Source of the DNA: a virus
Direction: 5' to 3' (one strand)
IMG/VR virus record: IMGVR_UViG_3300017963_000468
Location: 1-38,524 of that record
Length of the DNA: 38,524 bases
Shown: one piece after another, positions 14,600 through 22,959 of the stretch
Position numbering within the stretch: the first letter of the stretch is position 1
How the letters are laid out: each line of letters starts with the position of its first letter
Translations under genes and position numbers: made by a program
The notes under the pieces: model-generated
What the model saw: the letters and a program-made list of their open reading frames with translations, nothing else
Databases searched by the model: none
What the model was told of the DNA's origin: nothing

Positions 14600-14662
14600 A
14601 TGGGCTGCGAGCACTGCGGCGGCAAGCGCAAGAAGAAGAAGCGGCCGGGGGGTGGCCGCTAG
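14600..14662 (+). CDS. Tiny CxxC basic peptide (20 aa)
   Basis: ATG at 14600 with a good GGGGAGGGG ribosome binding site encodes only 20 residues: a CEHCGG knuckle, a run of basic residues (KRKKKKR) and a Gly-rich tail. The stop is three bases before the next start. Such a peptide could bind a metal or nucleic acid, or may only couple translation. It is too short for homology and rests on the ribosome binding site and placement alone. Confidence 0.4.
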   Translation: MGCEHCGGKRKKKKRPGGGR

Positions 14663-14665
14663 CGT

Positions 14666-15175
14666 ATGGCGGCGCCGGATCCGCCCTTCGTCCGAGAGCC
14701 CGAGGACCTCTTCACGCAAGAGGTCGCCCCTGCGCTCGACGAAGCGCGCAGAGAGATCGCGGGTGTCGGCCTCCGGCCGCAGAGGGTCTTCCTGGTGATC
14801 GACAAGTACGAGGGGCCTGGCCGGAAGGAGGGCGCCCTGGTCGAACGCGAGCTGACCGAGCTGGATCCGCAGCCGGCCGTCCGCACGCTCTCGGCCCGGG
14901 AGGTGGCGGGCAGCGGAGGGCTGTACCAGGCGGGCGACGTCGCGCTCAGCCAGATCAGCCGGGTCAACTACACGAACGAGCAGCTCCGCGGGAAGACGCT
15001 GGCCGGTGACGACCTGCCCGAGCGCTGGGACTTCTTCGTCGCGATCCAGGACTACGGGCGGATCCACGCCGAGTTCTACAACGTGCAGTCGAGGCCGGTG
15101 CTCCTGCCGACCGAGTGGAAGATGACGCTCCGGCCGCGAAACAAGCGCGCGCCGCTCGTGATCGGCCCCGACTGA
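14666..15175 (+). CDS. Head-tail connection candidate (169 aa)
   Basis: The ATG is three bases after the tiny gene and the stop overlaps the next start (TGATG). The N-terminus is a charged helix (LDEARREIAGVG); the middle and C-terminus are mixed strands (FFVAIQDYGRIHAEFYN, RPVLLPTEWKMTLRP). The place directly before an HK97-gp10-like gene and a tail terminator candidate suggests a neck or stopper protein. That is inference from gene order; no family motif is seen. Confidence 0.6.
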   Translation: MAAPDPPFVREPEDLFTQEVAPALDEARREIAGVGLRPQRVFLVIDKYEGPGRKEGALVERELTELDPQPAVRTLSAREVAGSGGLYQAGDVALSQISRVNYTNEQLRGKTLAGDDLPERWDFFVAIQDYGRIHAEFYNVQSRPVLLPTEWKMTLRPRNKRAPLVIGPD

Positions 15176-15747
15176 TGCTTGGCGCGACGCAGGTCTTCAG
15201 CACGCCAAGCGCGGCGCGGAGGGCCCAGAAGGCCAAGCAGGAGGACATCGAGCAGGCGATCGGGCTGGCGCAGTACAGCTCCGCCCTGCGGACGAAGCGC
15301 TTCATGCAGCGGGATCCGAGGGTTCCCGCCGACATCGGGGCCTACAAGGCCGGCCTGGAGGTCCACCGGCTGCGCTACATCAAGCAGACCCGGCTGGAGG
15401 CGAACGCGCCGCACTCGGGCGTGCTGGAACATGGCGCGAGGCCCTTCTGGGCGCCGATCGCGCCGCTGATCGAGTGGGCGAAGCGGAAGGCGGCCGACCT
15501 CGGGATCGTCGACGTGCCTGCGGGCCAGCAGTTCCAGGGACCGGCGAGCCTGAACGCGGACGAGAACCGGGCGGCCGAGGCGTTCGCCTACGCGGTGCAG
15601 CGGGCCATCGCCGCGCGAGGACTTCCGGCCCGCTACCCGATGCGGAACGCGCTGCCCTTCGCGCTCAAAGCGCTCGACCGGGACTTCATCCGACACCTGC
15701 GGCGGATCGCACGGGAGAGGCGGGGCCCTGGGGGAGGCACGAAGTAG
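15175..15747 (+). CDS. HK97-gp10-like tail completion protein (190 aa)
   Basis: The ATG overlaps the upstream stop. The centre has the family-typical VLEHGARPFWAPIAPLIEWAK..K pattern (residues about 82-104), close to the HK97 gp10/virion-morphogenesis signature that ends a strand-helix unit with 'GtrP...P..W...K'. The N-terminus is helical and charged. These proteins help join the tail to the neck or finish the tail tube. The tail terminator candidate follows immediately. An alternative is a P2-gpS-type completion protein, which has a similar role. Confidence 0.7.
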   Translation: MLGATQVFSTPSAARRAQKAKQEDIEQAIGLAQYSSALRTKRFMQRDPRVPADIGAYKAGLEVHRLRYIKQTRLEANAPHSGVLEHGARPFWAPIAPLIEWAKRKAADLGIVDVPAGQQFQGPASLNADENRAAEAFAYAVQRAIAARGLPARYPMRNALPFALKALDRDFIRHLRRIARERRGPGGGTK

Positions 15748-16404
15748 ATGGCCGACCCCGTGGCGCTCGCGCTCAACGAGGCGATGATCCGCACGCTGGC
15801 GGAGTATTTCGACCAGGACCTCCCTGTCGCGCTGAAGGCGGAGTCGGACCCGGTCGGTCACATCGCGCACGTCACGAGCGGCTGGGAGCACATCGGCCAC
15901 GACATGCGCTACCCGACGGTCTCGATCGACGCACCGATCGAGGGCGACCGCGTCAGCTCGGCGCCGGTTGCGATCGTGATCGTCGAGTCGAGTCCGACGG
16001 CGCCGATCGTCGAGGTCTACTACCACGTCGCCGACGTCGAGATCCCGCTGACGCTCAACGTCTTCGCGGAGAGCAAGGTCCAGCGCTCGCTGGTCGTTCA
16101 CGCCCTGGAGGTGGCGCTCCAGGGTGACGTCCTCGATGGGGCCGGCGCTCTCCAGCTCGACAGCTCCTACTACTACGGGCTGCCGTTCGGCTACCGGCGC
16201 GAGGGGCCGTTCCGGTCCATCGACAGCGAGACCACGGTCGGCGGCGACGAGTGGCGCGCAGTGGGAACGCTGCTTGTCGAGAGCCATGAGATCGCGCGGG
16301 TGCAGATCGCCCGCTTCCTCGACCTGAGCATCGACTGGCGCGTGGCCGAGATGACGAAGGTCGACCAGGTGCCGGGCGAGATCGTGACGTACTTCGAGCC
16401 GTAG
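15748..16404 (+). CDS. Probable tail terminator protein (218 aa)
   Basis: The ATG directly follows the preceding stop. The fold looks alpha/beta: an N-terminal helix, strands (VAIVIVESSPTAPIVEVYYHV), then a helix (VVHALEVALQG) and closing strands (IARFLDLSIDWRVAEM). This shape, the size and the place just before the sheath fit the tail terminator of contractile phages, which caps the tube and sheath. No catalytic motif is expected. It is followed by a strong hairpin before the sheath gene. Confidence 0.65.
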   Translation: MADPVALALNEAMIRTLAEYFDQDLPVALKAESDPVGHIAHVTSGWEHIGHDMRYPTVSIDAPIEGDRVSSAPVAIVIVESSPTAPIVEVYYHVADVEIPLTLNVFAESKVQRSLVVHALEVALQGDVLDGAGALQLDSSYYYGLPFGYRREGPFRSIDSETTVGGDEWRAVGTLLVESHEIARVQIARFLDLSIDWRVAEMTKVDQVPGEIVTYFEP

Positions 16405-16448
16405 CGCCGGGGGGACGCGCGGCCAGACCTACAAAACCACCGAGAAAA

Positions 16449-16488
16449 GAGCGGGCTCGGGGCTTCGGCCTCGGGCCCGCTCGCCTTT
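16449..16488 (+). terminator. Hairpin terminator just before sheath gene
   Basis: GAGCGGGC (16449-16456) pairs with GCCCGCTC (16475-16482), with GGC-TTCG-GCC stacking inside, followed by GCCTTTTGG. It is only about 12 bases upstream of the sheath start, so a sheath promoter cannot lie between them. It may therefore act as an attenuator or an mRNA 5' stabiliser rather than a simple terminator. Confidence 0.7.
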
Positions 16489-16500
16489 TGGGAGGGAGCC

Positions 16501-18054
16501 ATGGCTGGAGTCTCCACCATCCGCCGCACGAACAACGCCGCCGAGTACATGAGCGTCGACGGTGTCGTCATCGACGAGCGCAAGCCGCCGAGCGCGATCG
16601 TCGCGAAGCCGCAGAACCGGGTGTGCGTGATCGGCGAGTTCCAGAAGGGCCCGGTGGACGTCGTCACGCGCATCGGATCGCCGCGCGAGCTTTACGACAA
16701 GTTCGGAGGCGCGGGGCCTGACGCGAGCGGCAACTTCTACAAGGGCTACCTCTCCCTGGCCCGCAAGCAGTTCGGCCGGCTCTACGTCATCCGCCTCTCG
16801 AACTCGACGCAGGCCACGGCCACGGTGGACCTCGACGACTCGACCGTGCCGACGGCCGTGCTCCGGATCAACGCCGAGTCGCCCGGCGTTTGGGGCAACA
16901 GCCTCACGGTGACCGTGTCGGTTGCCTCGGACGGCATCGCCACGCATTTCAACCTGACGGTGAAGTACGACGGCGAGACGGTGGAGGTCCACCGTAACCT
17001 GAACCTGGCCGACGTGAACGATGGCGAGGACCTCACGCCCGAGTCGCTCTACATCCGGGCGGAGCGCCTCGCGATCGGCGACGGCCGGCCCGTGGACATC
17101 GCCGACGAGGCGCTCACCTCCGGCCTGGACGGCACGTTCGCCGACGCTGACTACACGGGCAGCGGTTCGGACAGCCGCGGGATTCAGCTCCTCTACGGCT
17201 CCAGCCACAGCGACATCAAGTGGGTCTTCGTGGCCGAGAGCTACGCCGCCGCGGTCAACGGTGCGCTCCTCAACCTCTCGGCGACCACGAAGACGAAGAA
17301 CTGCCTCATCATGGGCGACCCTTCGAACGACGTCGCCGCGGCGCTGACCGACGTCGCCAGCTACCGCAACGACCGCATCGGCTATTGCTACCCGCACGCC
17401 CAGATCTACCTGGCCGAGGCCAACAGCGGCCGGGGCGGCCTGGTCCAGGTCGGCCTCAACTCCTTCGCTGCCTCCGTGCTCGCGGGGCTGCCTCCGGGCT
17501 CGAACCCGGCCGGGGTCAACGGCGAGGAGTTCCTCACCGGCATCCGTGCGCTCACGAACCAGAACCTCGGGACCGCGGACTTCGAGAGCTTCCGCGAGAA
17601 GGGGATCATGGGCTTCCAGTTCACGATGGAGCGCAACAAGTTCTCGATCCGGTCGGGGATCAACACCGACCTCGATCCCGCGCTCCACAACTGGGCGCGG
17701 CGGAGTATGGCGGACTACCTCCAGGACAACGCCGCGGCCTACCTGGCGTTCTTGCAGGGCAAGCCCATCAGCTCGAAGAACAAGGTCATGGCGCAGGCCG
17801 CCATCGAGCGCTTCCTCGACCAGCAGATCCGGCTGGAGCATATCCCGAGCAAGCGGGATCTGAACGAGAACCGGCCCGAGGACGATCCGGTCCTGGAGCC
17901 CTATGAGATCGACATCGCCTCGCTCAACAGCCAGGCCCAGGAGGCGGAGGGCGTCTTCATCATTCTCGCTCGGGTCCGCACCTTCGCGACGATGGACTTC
18001 ATCGTTCTCCGCACCGAGATCGGCGAGCGGGTCGAGGTCGAGGCCACGGCCTAG
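16501..18054 (+). CDS. Contractile tail sheath protein
   Basis: 517 aa with a GGGAGGGAG ribosome binding site. The N-terminus (VSTIRRT, KPQNRVCVIGEFQKGPVDVVTRIGSP) matches the usual sheath start, where the protein makes its first strand and a 'G.a.kGP.n.....s' signature. The middle is a large insertion domain. The C-terminal domain (about 401-517) contains IPSKRDLNE, LEPYEIDIASL and MDFIVLRTEIG, the conserved part that holds sheath subunits together. The sheath contracts to drive the tube through the envelope. A fragment of this C-terminal domain is duplicated in the small leader-bearing gene at 13343. Confidence 0.9.
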   Translation: MAGVSTIRRTNNAAEYMSVDGVVIDERKPPSAIVAKPQNRVCVIGEFQKGPVDVVTRIGSPRELYDKFGGAGPDASGNFYKGYLSLARKQFGRLYVIRLSNSTQATATVDLDDSTVPTAVLRINAESPGVWGNSLTVTVSVASDGIATHFNLTVKYDGETVEVHRNLNLADVNDGEDLTPESLYIRAERLAIGDGRPVDIADEALTSGLDGTFADADYTGSGSDSRGIQLLYGSSHSDIKWVFVAESYAAAVNGALLNLSATTKTKNCLIMGDPSNDVAAALTDVASYRNDRIGYCYPHAQIYLAEANSGRGGLVQVGLNSFAASVLAGLPPGSNPAGVNGEEFLTGIRALTNQNLGTADFESFREKGIMGFQFTMERNKFSIRSGINTDLDPALHNWARRSMADYLQDNAAAYLAFLQGKPISSKNKVMAQAAIERFLDQQIRLEHIPSKRDLNENRPEDDPVLEPYEIDIASLNSQAQEAEGVFIILARVRTFATMDFIVLRTEIGERVEVEATA

Positions 18055-18077
18055 CGGCTGATCCACCGCTCCTTCCA

Positions 18078-18113
18078 GCGCCGCCTTCCACTCGGGGAGG
18101 CGGCGCTTGTCAT
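18078..18113 (+). terminator. Hairpin between sheath and tube genes
   Basis: GCGCCGCCT (18078-18086) pairs perfectly with AGGCGGCGC (18098-18106) over an 11-base loop, followed by TTGTCATT. The tube start is 22 bases downstream. As with the hairpins before the sheath and J-like genes, it lies just ahead of a ribosome binding site. Confidence 0.6.
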
Positions 18114-18127
18114 TCAGGGGGAAAGCC

Positions 18128-18550
18128 ATGCGAACTCGATGGGCGCACGTCAGCGTGAGGGTTTTCGTCGACAACGCGGAACTCGACGAGTACAAGGCCG
18201 TCAGCTTCGACTACAGCGAGAACATCTCCACCGACCGGGCGACCTACCAGGGCGACGTGGGGCCTCGCCTCGATGCCTCGGCCGAGGGTGGCACCGGGAG
18301 CCTGGAGTTCCGCCTGGAGCATGGCTTCGGCGATCCGACCGTCGCCTATGAGCAGTATCTCCGGGGCCTCAAGAACCTCGACGGCACCGGCAAGATCGAC
18401 CTCGCGATCAGCAGGGTCAACCCCAAGACGCGGCAGCCCGAGAGCCGTCGCTTCGAGAACTGCCAGGTCACCCAGACGGAGCGCGGGGGTTCTGGCTCCC
18501 CGTGGGCCGTGATCTGGAATTTCGAGTACGAGACCAGCGAGAGGACCTAG
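18128..18550 (+). CDS. Tail tube protein
   Basis: The ATG at 18128, preceded by AGGGGGAAAG, gives 140 aa; an in-frame TTG seven codons upstream lies in the hairpin and is less likely. The sequence is rich in strands: VSVRVFVDNAEL, SFDYSENIS, SLEFRLEHGFGD and IWNFEYETSER. Size and place directly after the sheath fit the contractile-tail tube protein, which stacks as hexameric rings. No enzymatic motif is expected. Confidence 0.8.
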   Translation: MRTRWAHVSVRVFVDNAELDEYKAVSFDYSENISTDRATYQGDVGPRLDASAEGGTGSLEFRLEHGFGDPTVAYEQYLRGLKNLDGTGKIDLAISRVNPKTRQPESRRFENCQVTQTERGGSGSPWAVIWNFEYETSERT

Positions 18551-18556
18551 CCCCCT

Positions 18557-18943
18557 ATGGCAAACCCCAGAGAACTCCTTGAAGCCACGCTCCCCAGTGG
18601 CAAGAAGATCGTGCTGCGCGAGCTGGACGGCAACGTCGAGCTGATTTGCGCGAAGGAGTGCGGCGAGAACCAGTCGCTCATGTTCTACTCCCAGGTCATG
18701 CGGTCGATCGTCTCGATCGACGGCGAGCCGCTCGACTCGTCGAAGTACACGCCGCAGAGCACCCGGGACCTCTTCTCGTCGGTCGAGTGGCAGCTCGTCC
18801 TCGACGCCTTCGGATTGCTGAACCGGCCGCGCATCGAGGAGGTGGAGGCCTTCCGCGCCACCTTTCGTCGGTCCGTCGACGGAGACGGAGGACAGCCCGC
18901 TCTGGCAGCAGCGGCAGGAGACGCTCCGGCCCCTGGCGCTTGA
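18557..18943 (+). CDS. Tail assembly chaperone, short frame
   Basis: 128 aa. Position after the tube and before the tape measure, plus an overlapping open frame downstream, fits tail assembly chaperones. The N-terminal half has LPSGKKIVLRELDGNVEL and helices typical of the chaperone family (WQLVLDAFGLLNR). The last 25 residues are low-complexity Ala/Gly, as expected when ribosomes leave the zero frame. Chaperones of this type bind the tape measure during tail assembly and are not in the virion. The start has no strong ribosome binding site, only CCCCC before the ATG. Confidence 0.75.
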   Translation: MANPRELLEATLPSGKKIVLRELDGNVELICAKECGENQSLMFYSQVMRSIVSIDGEPLDSSKYTPQSTRDLFSSVEWQLVLDAFGLLNRPRIEEVEAFRATFRRSVDGDGGQPALAAAAGDAPAPGA

Positions 18944-19118
18944 GATCGCGTTTCTCGGCCGCTACGCGGGCCAGCAGGCGAGCGAGGTGCTCGCGATGAC
19001 GATCAGCCTGCGGGCGGCGGTGACGGACGCGCTCAAGGAGCTGCTGGGGGCCGAGGGCGGAGACGGGGACGAGCCGAGTCCCCACTTCGACGCTCTCTCG
19101 CGCGGGCGCGGGGGGTAG
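18822..19118 (+). CDS. Tail assembly chaperone, frameshift extension
   Basis: The +1 (or -2) frame relative to the chaperone gene is open from 18822 (just after a TGA at 18819) to the TAG at 19118. It reads WQQRQETLRPLALEIAFLG and then RYAGQQASEVLAM, sensible helical protein, with no good start codon. A shift between 18822 and 18943 would give a fusion of about 186 aa. TTTC at 18863-18866 is a reasonable +1 slip site because the Phe tRNA can re-pair on TTC; a -2 shift as in Mu-like phages is equally possible. The end of this frame is four bases before the tape measure start. Confidence 0.7.
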   Translation, partial: TGRASRRWRPSAPPFVGPSTETEDSPLWQQRQETLRPLALEIAFLGRYAGQQASEVLAMTISLRAAVTDALKELLGAEGGDGDEPSPHFDALSRGRGG

Positions 19119-19121
19119 ACC

Positions 19122-20492
19122 ATGCCGGGCGTTGGCGCGACGACCTACTACGACGTCGTCACCCGCTACAAGCTCATCGACGAGATGTCGAACTCCGTCG
19201 GGCGCATCGACCGCAGCGTCTCCAAGGTGGACAGGTCGCTCGCCGGCCTCACGCGGCAGACGGCCATGGTCGGGCGTGGCTTCCGCAACGTCGCGATGCT
19301 GGCCGGCCCGGCGCTGGGCGGGATGGTCGGCCTGGCGGGCGCTGGGCTCGCGATGGTCAAGACCTTCCGCAACCTGAACGAGGAGGCCAACTCCACGATC
19401 CAGCTCGCGGCTCAGGTGAACCTCGCCTTCGTGTTCGAGGGCGCGCAGGGGGCCGCCGAGAACTTCAATCTGGCGATGACCGCCTCGCGCAAGGAGTTCC
19501 GCGCGCTGGTTAAGGACGCGGCGGCGCTGCCTGGCGAACTCCAGGACTTCATCAACATCGCGCAGCAGATTTCGGGCGGTGTGTTTGCTGGCGGCGGAGA
19601 TCTGACGCGGATGCGCGAGTTGACGGCGCGCGTCGCACTGGCGGCTCCCGCGGCCGGCACCGGCTTCCAGGAGGCCGGCCTGGGCGCGATGCAGATGCTC
19701 TTCGGCGTCTCCCGCGTCACGAACCCGCTCTTCAAGATGCTCGCGGGCCAGGGGCTCGTGCCGAAGGCCGAGATCTACAACGCGCTGCCGGCGACCGAGC
19801 GGCTACGGCGCCTCGATGACGCGCTGAAGCGGCTCACGGATAACCCCATGTTCCGGAAGAACATCCTGGGGACGTGGGACACGCAGATCGGCACGCTCTC
19901 GGACAACCTCTTCGGCATCGAGGGCATCTTCGGGCAGCTTCTCCGTGGCCCCTTCGAGGGCTTCATCGACTGGCTGATGCGACTGAACGAGGCCCTCGAC
20001 CGCAACAAGGACGCGATCGTCCGGCTCCTGGGAGGAAGCGCGGGCGGCCTGACGGGTCGGAACCTGGAGCGCTTCATGGGCGCCGACGTGAGGAGCGCGG
20101 GCGGCGGCTTGCTCGACATGCTGGGCGCGCTGGCGCCCACGGCGGAGGAGATCCGCAAGAAGCAGATCGAGACCTGGGTCCGGGCGAACTGGGGCATGGC
20201 CCTCGGGACGCACGACCCCGTGGAGTATGGGAAGAGGATCTACGCGCTCGGGGCCCAGCGCCACGCGCACTTCGTGAAGCTCCAGGAGGCGGACGCCGAG
20301 GGCAAGCTGCGGAACGTCCCGAAGACGAAGATCGAGCAGAACTTCCACATCAAGCTCGACCTGAAGAGTGACGACGCGCCCGAGGCGGTCGCCGTCAAGA
20401 TCACGCGAGCCATGGAGAAGGTCGGCCGCCACCCGACCACGGTCTCGCGCGGCCTTGGCTCGGTGGCCTCGATGTCCGGGGCGGGGCCGTGA
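19122..20492 (+). CDS. Tape measure protein (short)
   Basis: 456 aa, placed right after the chaperone pair. The N-terminus is helical and coiled (MSNSVGRIDRSVSKVDRSL). A glycine-rich hydrophobic region (residues about 60-85, VAMLAGPALGGMVGLAGAG) is typical of tape measures. Further helical stretches follow and the C-terminus is basic. Tape measure length sets tail length, so this size suggests a short contractile tail. There are no peptidase or lysozyme motifs. Confidence 0.75.
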   Translation: MPGVGATTYYDVVTRYKLIDEMSNSVGRIDRSVSKVDRSLAGLTRQTAMVGRGFRNVAMLAGPALGGMVGLAGAGLAMVKTFRNLNEEANSTIQLAAQVNLAFVFEGAQGAAENFNLAMTASRKEFRALVKDAAALPGELQDFINIAQQISGGVFAGGGDLTRMRELTARVALAAPAAGTGFQEAGLGAMQMLFGVSRVTNPLFKMLAGQGLVPKAEIYNALPATERLRRLDDALKRLTDNPMFRKNILGTWDTQIGTLSDNLFGIEGIFGQLLRGPFEGFIDWLMRLNEALDRNKDAIVRLLGGSAGGLTGRNLERFMGADVRSAGGGLLDMLGALAPTAEEIRKKQIETWVRANWGMALGTHDPVEYGKRIYALGAQRHAHFVKLQEADAEGKLRNVPKTKIEQNFHIKLDLKSDDAPEAVAVKITRAMEKVGRHPTTVSRGLGSVASMSGAGP

Positions 20493-20493
20493 G

Positions 20494-21915
20494 ATGGGGC
20501 AGGTCCACTACCCGAGGGCGTGGGTTCGGGCTCACGTCCGGGTCGAGGACGTCGGCCAGCCTGACCCCGATCGGCTAATCAAGCTCCCGCATCCGCCGAT
20601 CGAGCTGGAGGTCGTCGAGAACAAGTGGAGCGAGGCGAACACCTTCAGGGCCGTCGTGGACCTGGAGGACTTCCCGCTCGACCCACGGATCATCCGGGGC
20701 GTGACCTTCGAGGTCTTCCTCGCGGACGCCGGCAGCCTCGATCCCGACTTCTGGCAGAAGCAGAGCCTCGATCAGATGCGGAGCCACGCGGTCTGCCTGG
20801 GCGTGGTGGACGAGATCCAGACGCGGATCGACGACGACTGGCGCAAGACCACGCTCAAGGGGCGCGACTACACCGCCTACTTCCTCGACGTCGAGACGGA
20901 GGGTAAGCCGGTCGCCTACACGGGCGAGGACGGCGCGAAGCTCACGCTCCTCGAAGTGCTCGAAAAGATCAAGGAGCAGATCCCGAACGCGGAGGCCATC
21001 ACCTTCGACGTCGACCCGGACGTGCCGACGCTCTACCCCGCGGACTACCACACGCGCGGGACGGACGAGAAGCTCAGCACGCGCAAGAAGCGGCAGGGCG
21101 AGTCGGCCTGGGAGGCGATGCTCGAACTCTGCCTGGAAGGGGGCCTGATCCTCTACGTTGAGCTGGACAAGATCCGGGTCCGGCGGCCGACCACGATCTT
21201 CGTGAACCAGGGCCAGGACGAGTCGACCTGGTGGACGTGGACGCTCGGGCAGAACCTCAAGAGTCTCCAGACCAGCCGGAACATGGGCCGGCAGCACGGG
21301 ATCAACGTCAGGGTCACGAGCTACTGCCCGGACGGCGATGGCGGCGAGAAGATCCGCCACGCGAACTGGCCGAAGAACCCCGTGGCGAAGCTGGAGACGC
21401 CGGCCTCGGCGGTCGCAGACGACGGGGAGAAGCAGCAGAAGAAGACGCCGAAGGTGGTCTTCACGCCCTACCTCGTGCGTGGCATCACGAGCGCGGCGCA
21501 GCTCGAAGTGATCGCGGAGCAGCTCTACAACCTCCTGCGCCACCACGAGCTGGAGGGCGAGTTCGAGACCGACGACATGGTCGACTCGAACGACCGGCCC
21601 GTGATGGGCCTGCACTACGGCGACCCGGTCGTCTTCGACTTCTCCGAGGCGTTCCACTCGGTCCTCACGCTGGATCGGGCGGAGCAGGTCGAGCGGCTGC
21701 TGGCGGTGGGCTACGACGAGGAGACGGCGCAGAGCGTGGCGCGGGCGCTCAAGTCCCAGACGATCCCGTTCTACGCGCACACGATCCGGCACGACTTCCG
21801 GAGTGAGGACGACGGCGGCTACTCGCTGAGGGTGGAGATCCGCAGCCGTAAGCAGGTCGACTACAAGCTCGACGCGGACGGCAACGTGGTCAAGGACACG
21901 GGGGAGGAGACGTAG
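20494..21915 (+). CDS. Baseplate hub protein (gpD/gp27-like)
   Basis: The ATG at 20494, two bases after the tape measure stop, gives 473 aa; the longer frame from 20368 would overlap. The protein begins with strands (RAHVRVEDVG, PPIELEVVENKWSEANTF) and FPLDPRIIRGVTFEVFLAD, like the first hub domain of P2 gpD/T4 gp27 proteins. The middle has VGVVDEIQT-type and TLKGRDYTAYFLD strands. Hubs form the trimer above the spike at the end of the tail tube. The place before the LysM and spike genes agrees. The call is by pattern and gene order. Confidence 0.7.
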   Translation: MGQVHYPRAWVRAHVRVEDVGQPDPDRLIKLPHPPIELEVVENKWSEANTFRAVVDLEDFPLDPRIIRGVTFEVFLADAGSLDPDFWQKQSLDQMRSHAVCLGVVDEIQTRIDDDWRKTTLKGRDYTAYFLDVETEGKPVAYTGEDGAKLTLLEVLEKIKEQIPNAEAITFDVDPDVPTLYPADYHTRGTDEKLSTRKKRQGESAWEAMLELCLEGGLILYVELDKIRVRRPTTIFVNQGQDESTWWTWTLGQNLKSLQTSRNMGRQHGINVRVTSYCPDGDGGEKIRHANWPKNPVAKLETPASAVADDGEKQQKKTPKVVFTPYLVRGITSAAQLEVIAEQLYNLLRHHELEGEFETDDMVDSNDRPVMGLHYGDPVVFDFSEAFHSVLTLDRAEQVERLLAVGYDEETAQSVARALKSQTIPFYAHTIRHDFRSEDDGGYSLRVEIRSRKQVDYKLDADGNVVKDTGEET

Positions 21916-21918
21916 GCG

Positions 21919-22959
21919 ATGCGGATGCCGACCCTCCCGCTGGTGATCGTCGAGGCCGAGGGTCTCAGGCGGACGATCGTGCTCTACGACACGACGCTCC
22001 CGCGTGAGGGCAACGAGACCGCGCTCACGACGAAGGTCCGCGGCAAGGACACCTGGTATCTGGGCTCGAAGGAGGCGACCTCCCAGGTTCTCGGGCCGAG
22101 CTACGAGCCGATCCGCTTCGCGGGGCTCCTGGAGGACAAGCGCACGGGCGTCTCGGGCTCCGCCGTCGCGCTCCAGTGGTTGATCGACCTGGTCGGCGAG
22201 GCTGGCCGGGTCGTGCTCTTCAGCTACGGCCCGTTCGTGCGGCGGTGTCGGTGGCTCCGCCACAGCTTCACGCTCTTCTCGCTCCAGAAGATCGGCTATG
22301 AGATCGAGCTACAGCCGATCGGTAACGAGGTCCGGGACCGCAAGCGGGTCAAGCAGGACGTCAACGCGATGCCCAGCGTGGAGAAGAGCCTGGAGTTCGC
22401 AGCCGAGGTGGACGGCGAGCTGGTGCAGCTCGGCGGCCAGTCGGCCAGCGCGGCCAGCGGGGAGATGCAGAAGGTCCTGGAGTTGACGGTGGAGAGCGGC
22501 GAGGCGCTTCAGGGCGTGGCGCAGCAGGGCGCCATGGTCGATCAGGGCGTGGCGAGCTTTGCGCTCACGAAGCTCGACTCGGCGCGAGCCGCGCTGGGCA
22601 ACGCGGTCGACCACGTCCGGAACCTCGACTGGTCGAGCGTGACCCAGGGCGAGTTTTCTGCACTGGCGAGCTGGGGCCTGGCCGTGCTCAACGTCCACTC
22701 GGGGATGGCGTCGACCGCGAAGGAGCTGGGGAGCCTCCGCACCAGCGTCGCCTCTCTGGCGGGCGAGGCCTCGGAGGGCGAGATCTACATCGCGGCGGAG
22801 GGCGACACGCTCCACAGCATCTCGACGAAGTTCTACGGCACACCGCACCGCTGGTCGGACATCATGCGGGACAACGGGAAGCAGACGCCCGCGGTGGCGG
22901 CCGGCGAGCAGATCCTCCTGCGCGGAACGCCGCGCCGTGACCAGGTGACGGCGCCGTGA
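21919..22959 (+). CDS. LysM-domain baseplate protein
   Basis: 346 aa. Residues 1-140 are beta-rich, residues 150-285 are long alanine-rich helices, and residues 289-335 form a LysM domain (IYIAAEGDTLHSISTKFYG, then RWSDIMRDNG and GEQILLRG). LysM domains bind peptidoglycan and often sit in baseplate proteins between hub and spike. The stop overlaps the next start by GTGA/TGATG. It may contact the cell wall or only add structural stability to the baseplate. No lytic residues are seen. Confidence 0.8.
   Translation: MRMPTLPLVIVEAEGLRRTIVLYDTTLPREGNETALTTKVRGKDTWYLGSKEATSQVLGPSYEPIRFAGLLEDKRTGVSGSAVALQWLIDLVGEAGRVVLFSYGPFVRRCRWLRHSFTLFSLQKIGYEIELQPIGNEVRDRKRVKQDVNAMPSVEKSLEFAAEVDGELVQLGGQSASAASGEMQKVLELTVESGEALQGVAQQGAMVDQGVASFALTKLDSARAALGNAVDHVRNLDWSSVTQGEFSALASWGLAVLNVHSGMASTAKELGSLRTSVASLAGEASEGEIYIAAEGDTLHSISTKFYGTPHRWSDIMRDNGKQTPAVAAGEQILLRGTPRRDQVTAP

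Noticed and set aside
14518-15009. Plus-strand open frame across the 14.5 kb gap
   Set aside because: Product is Ala/Gly/Arg-rich shadow of the 14666 gene and covers the tiny CxxC gene in another frame.
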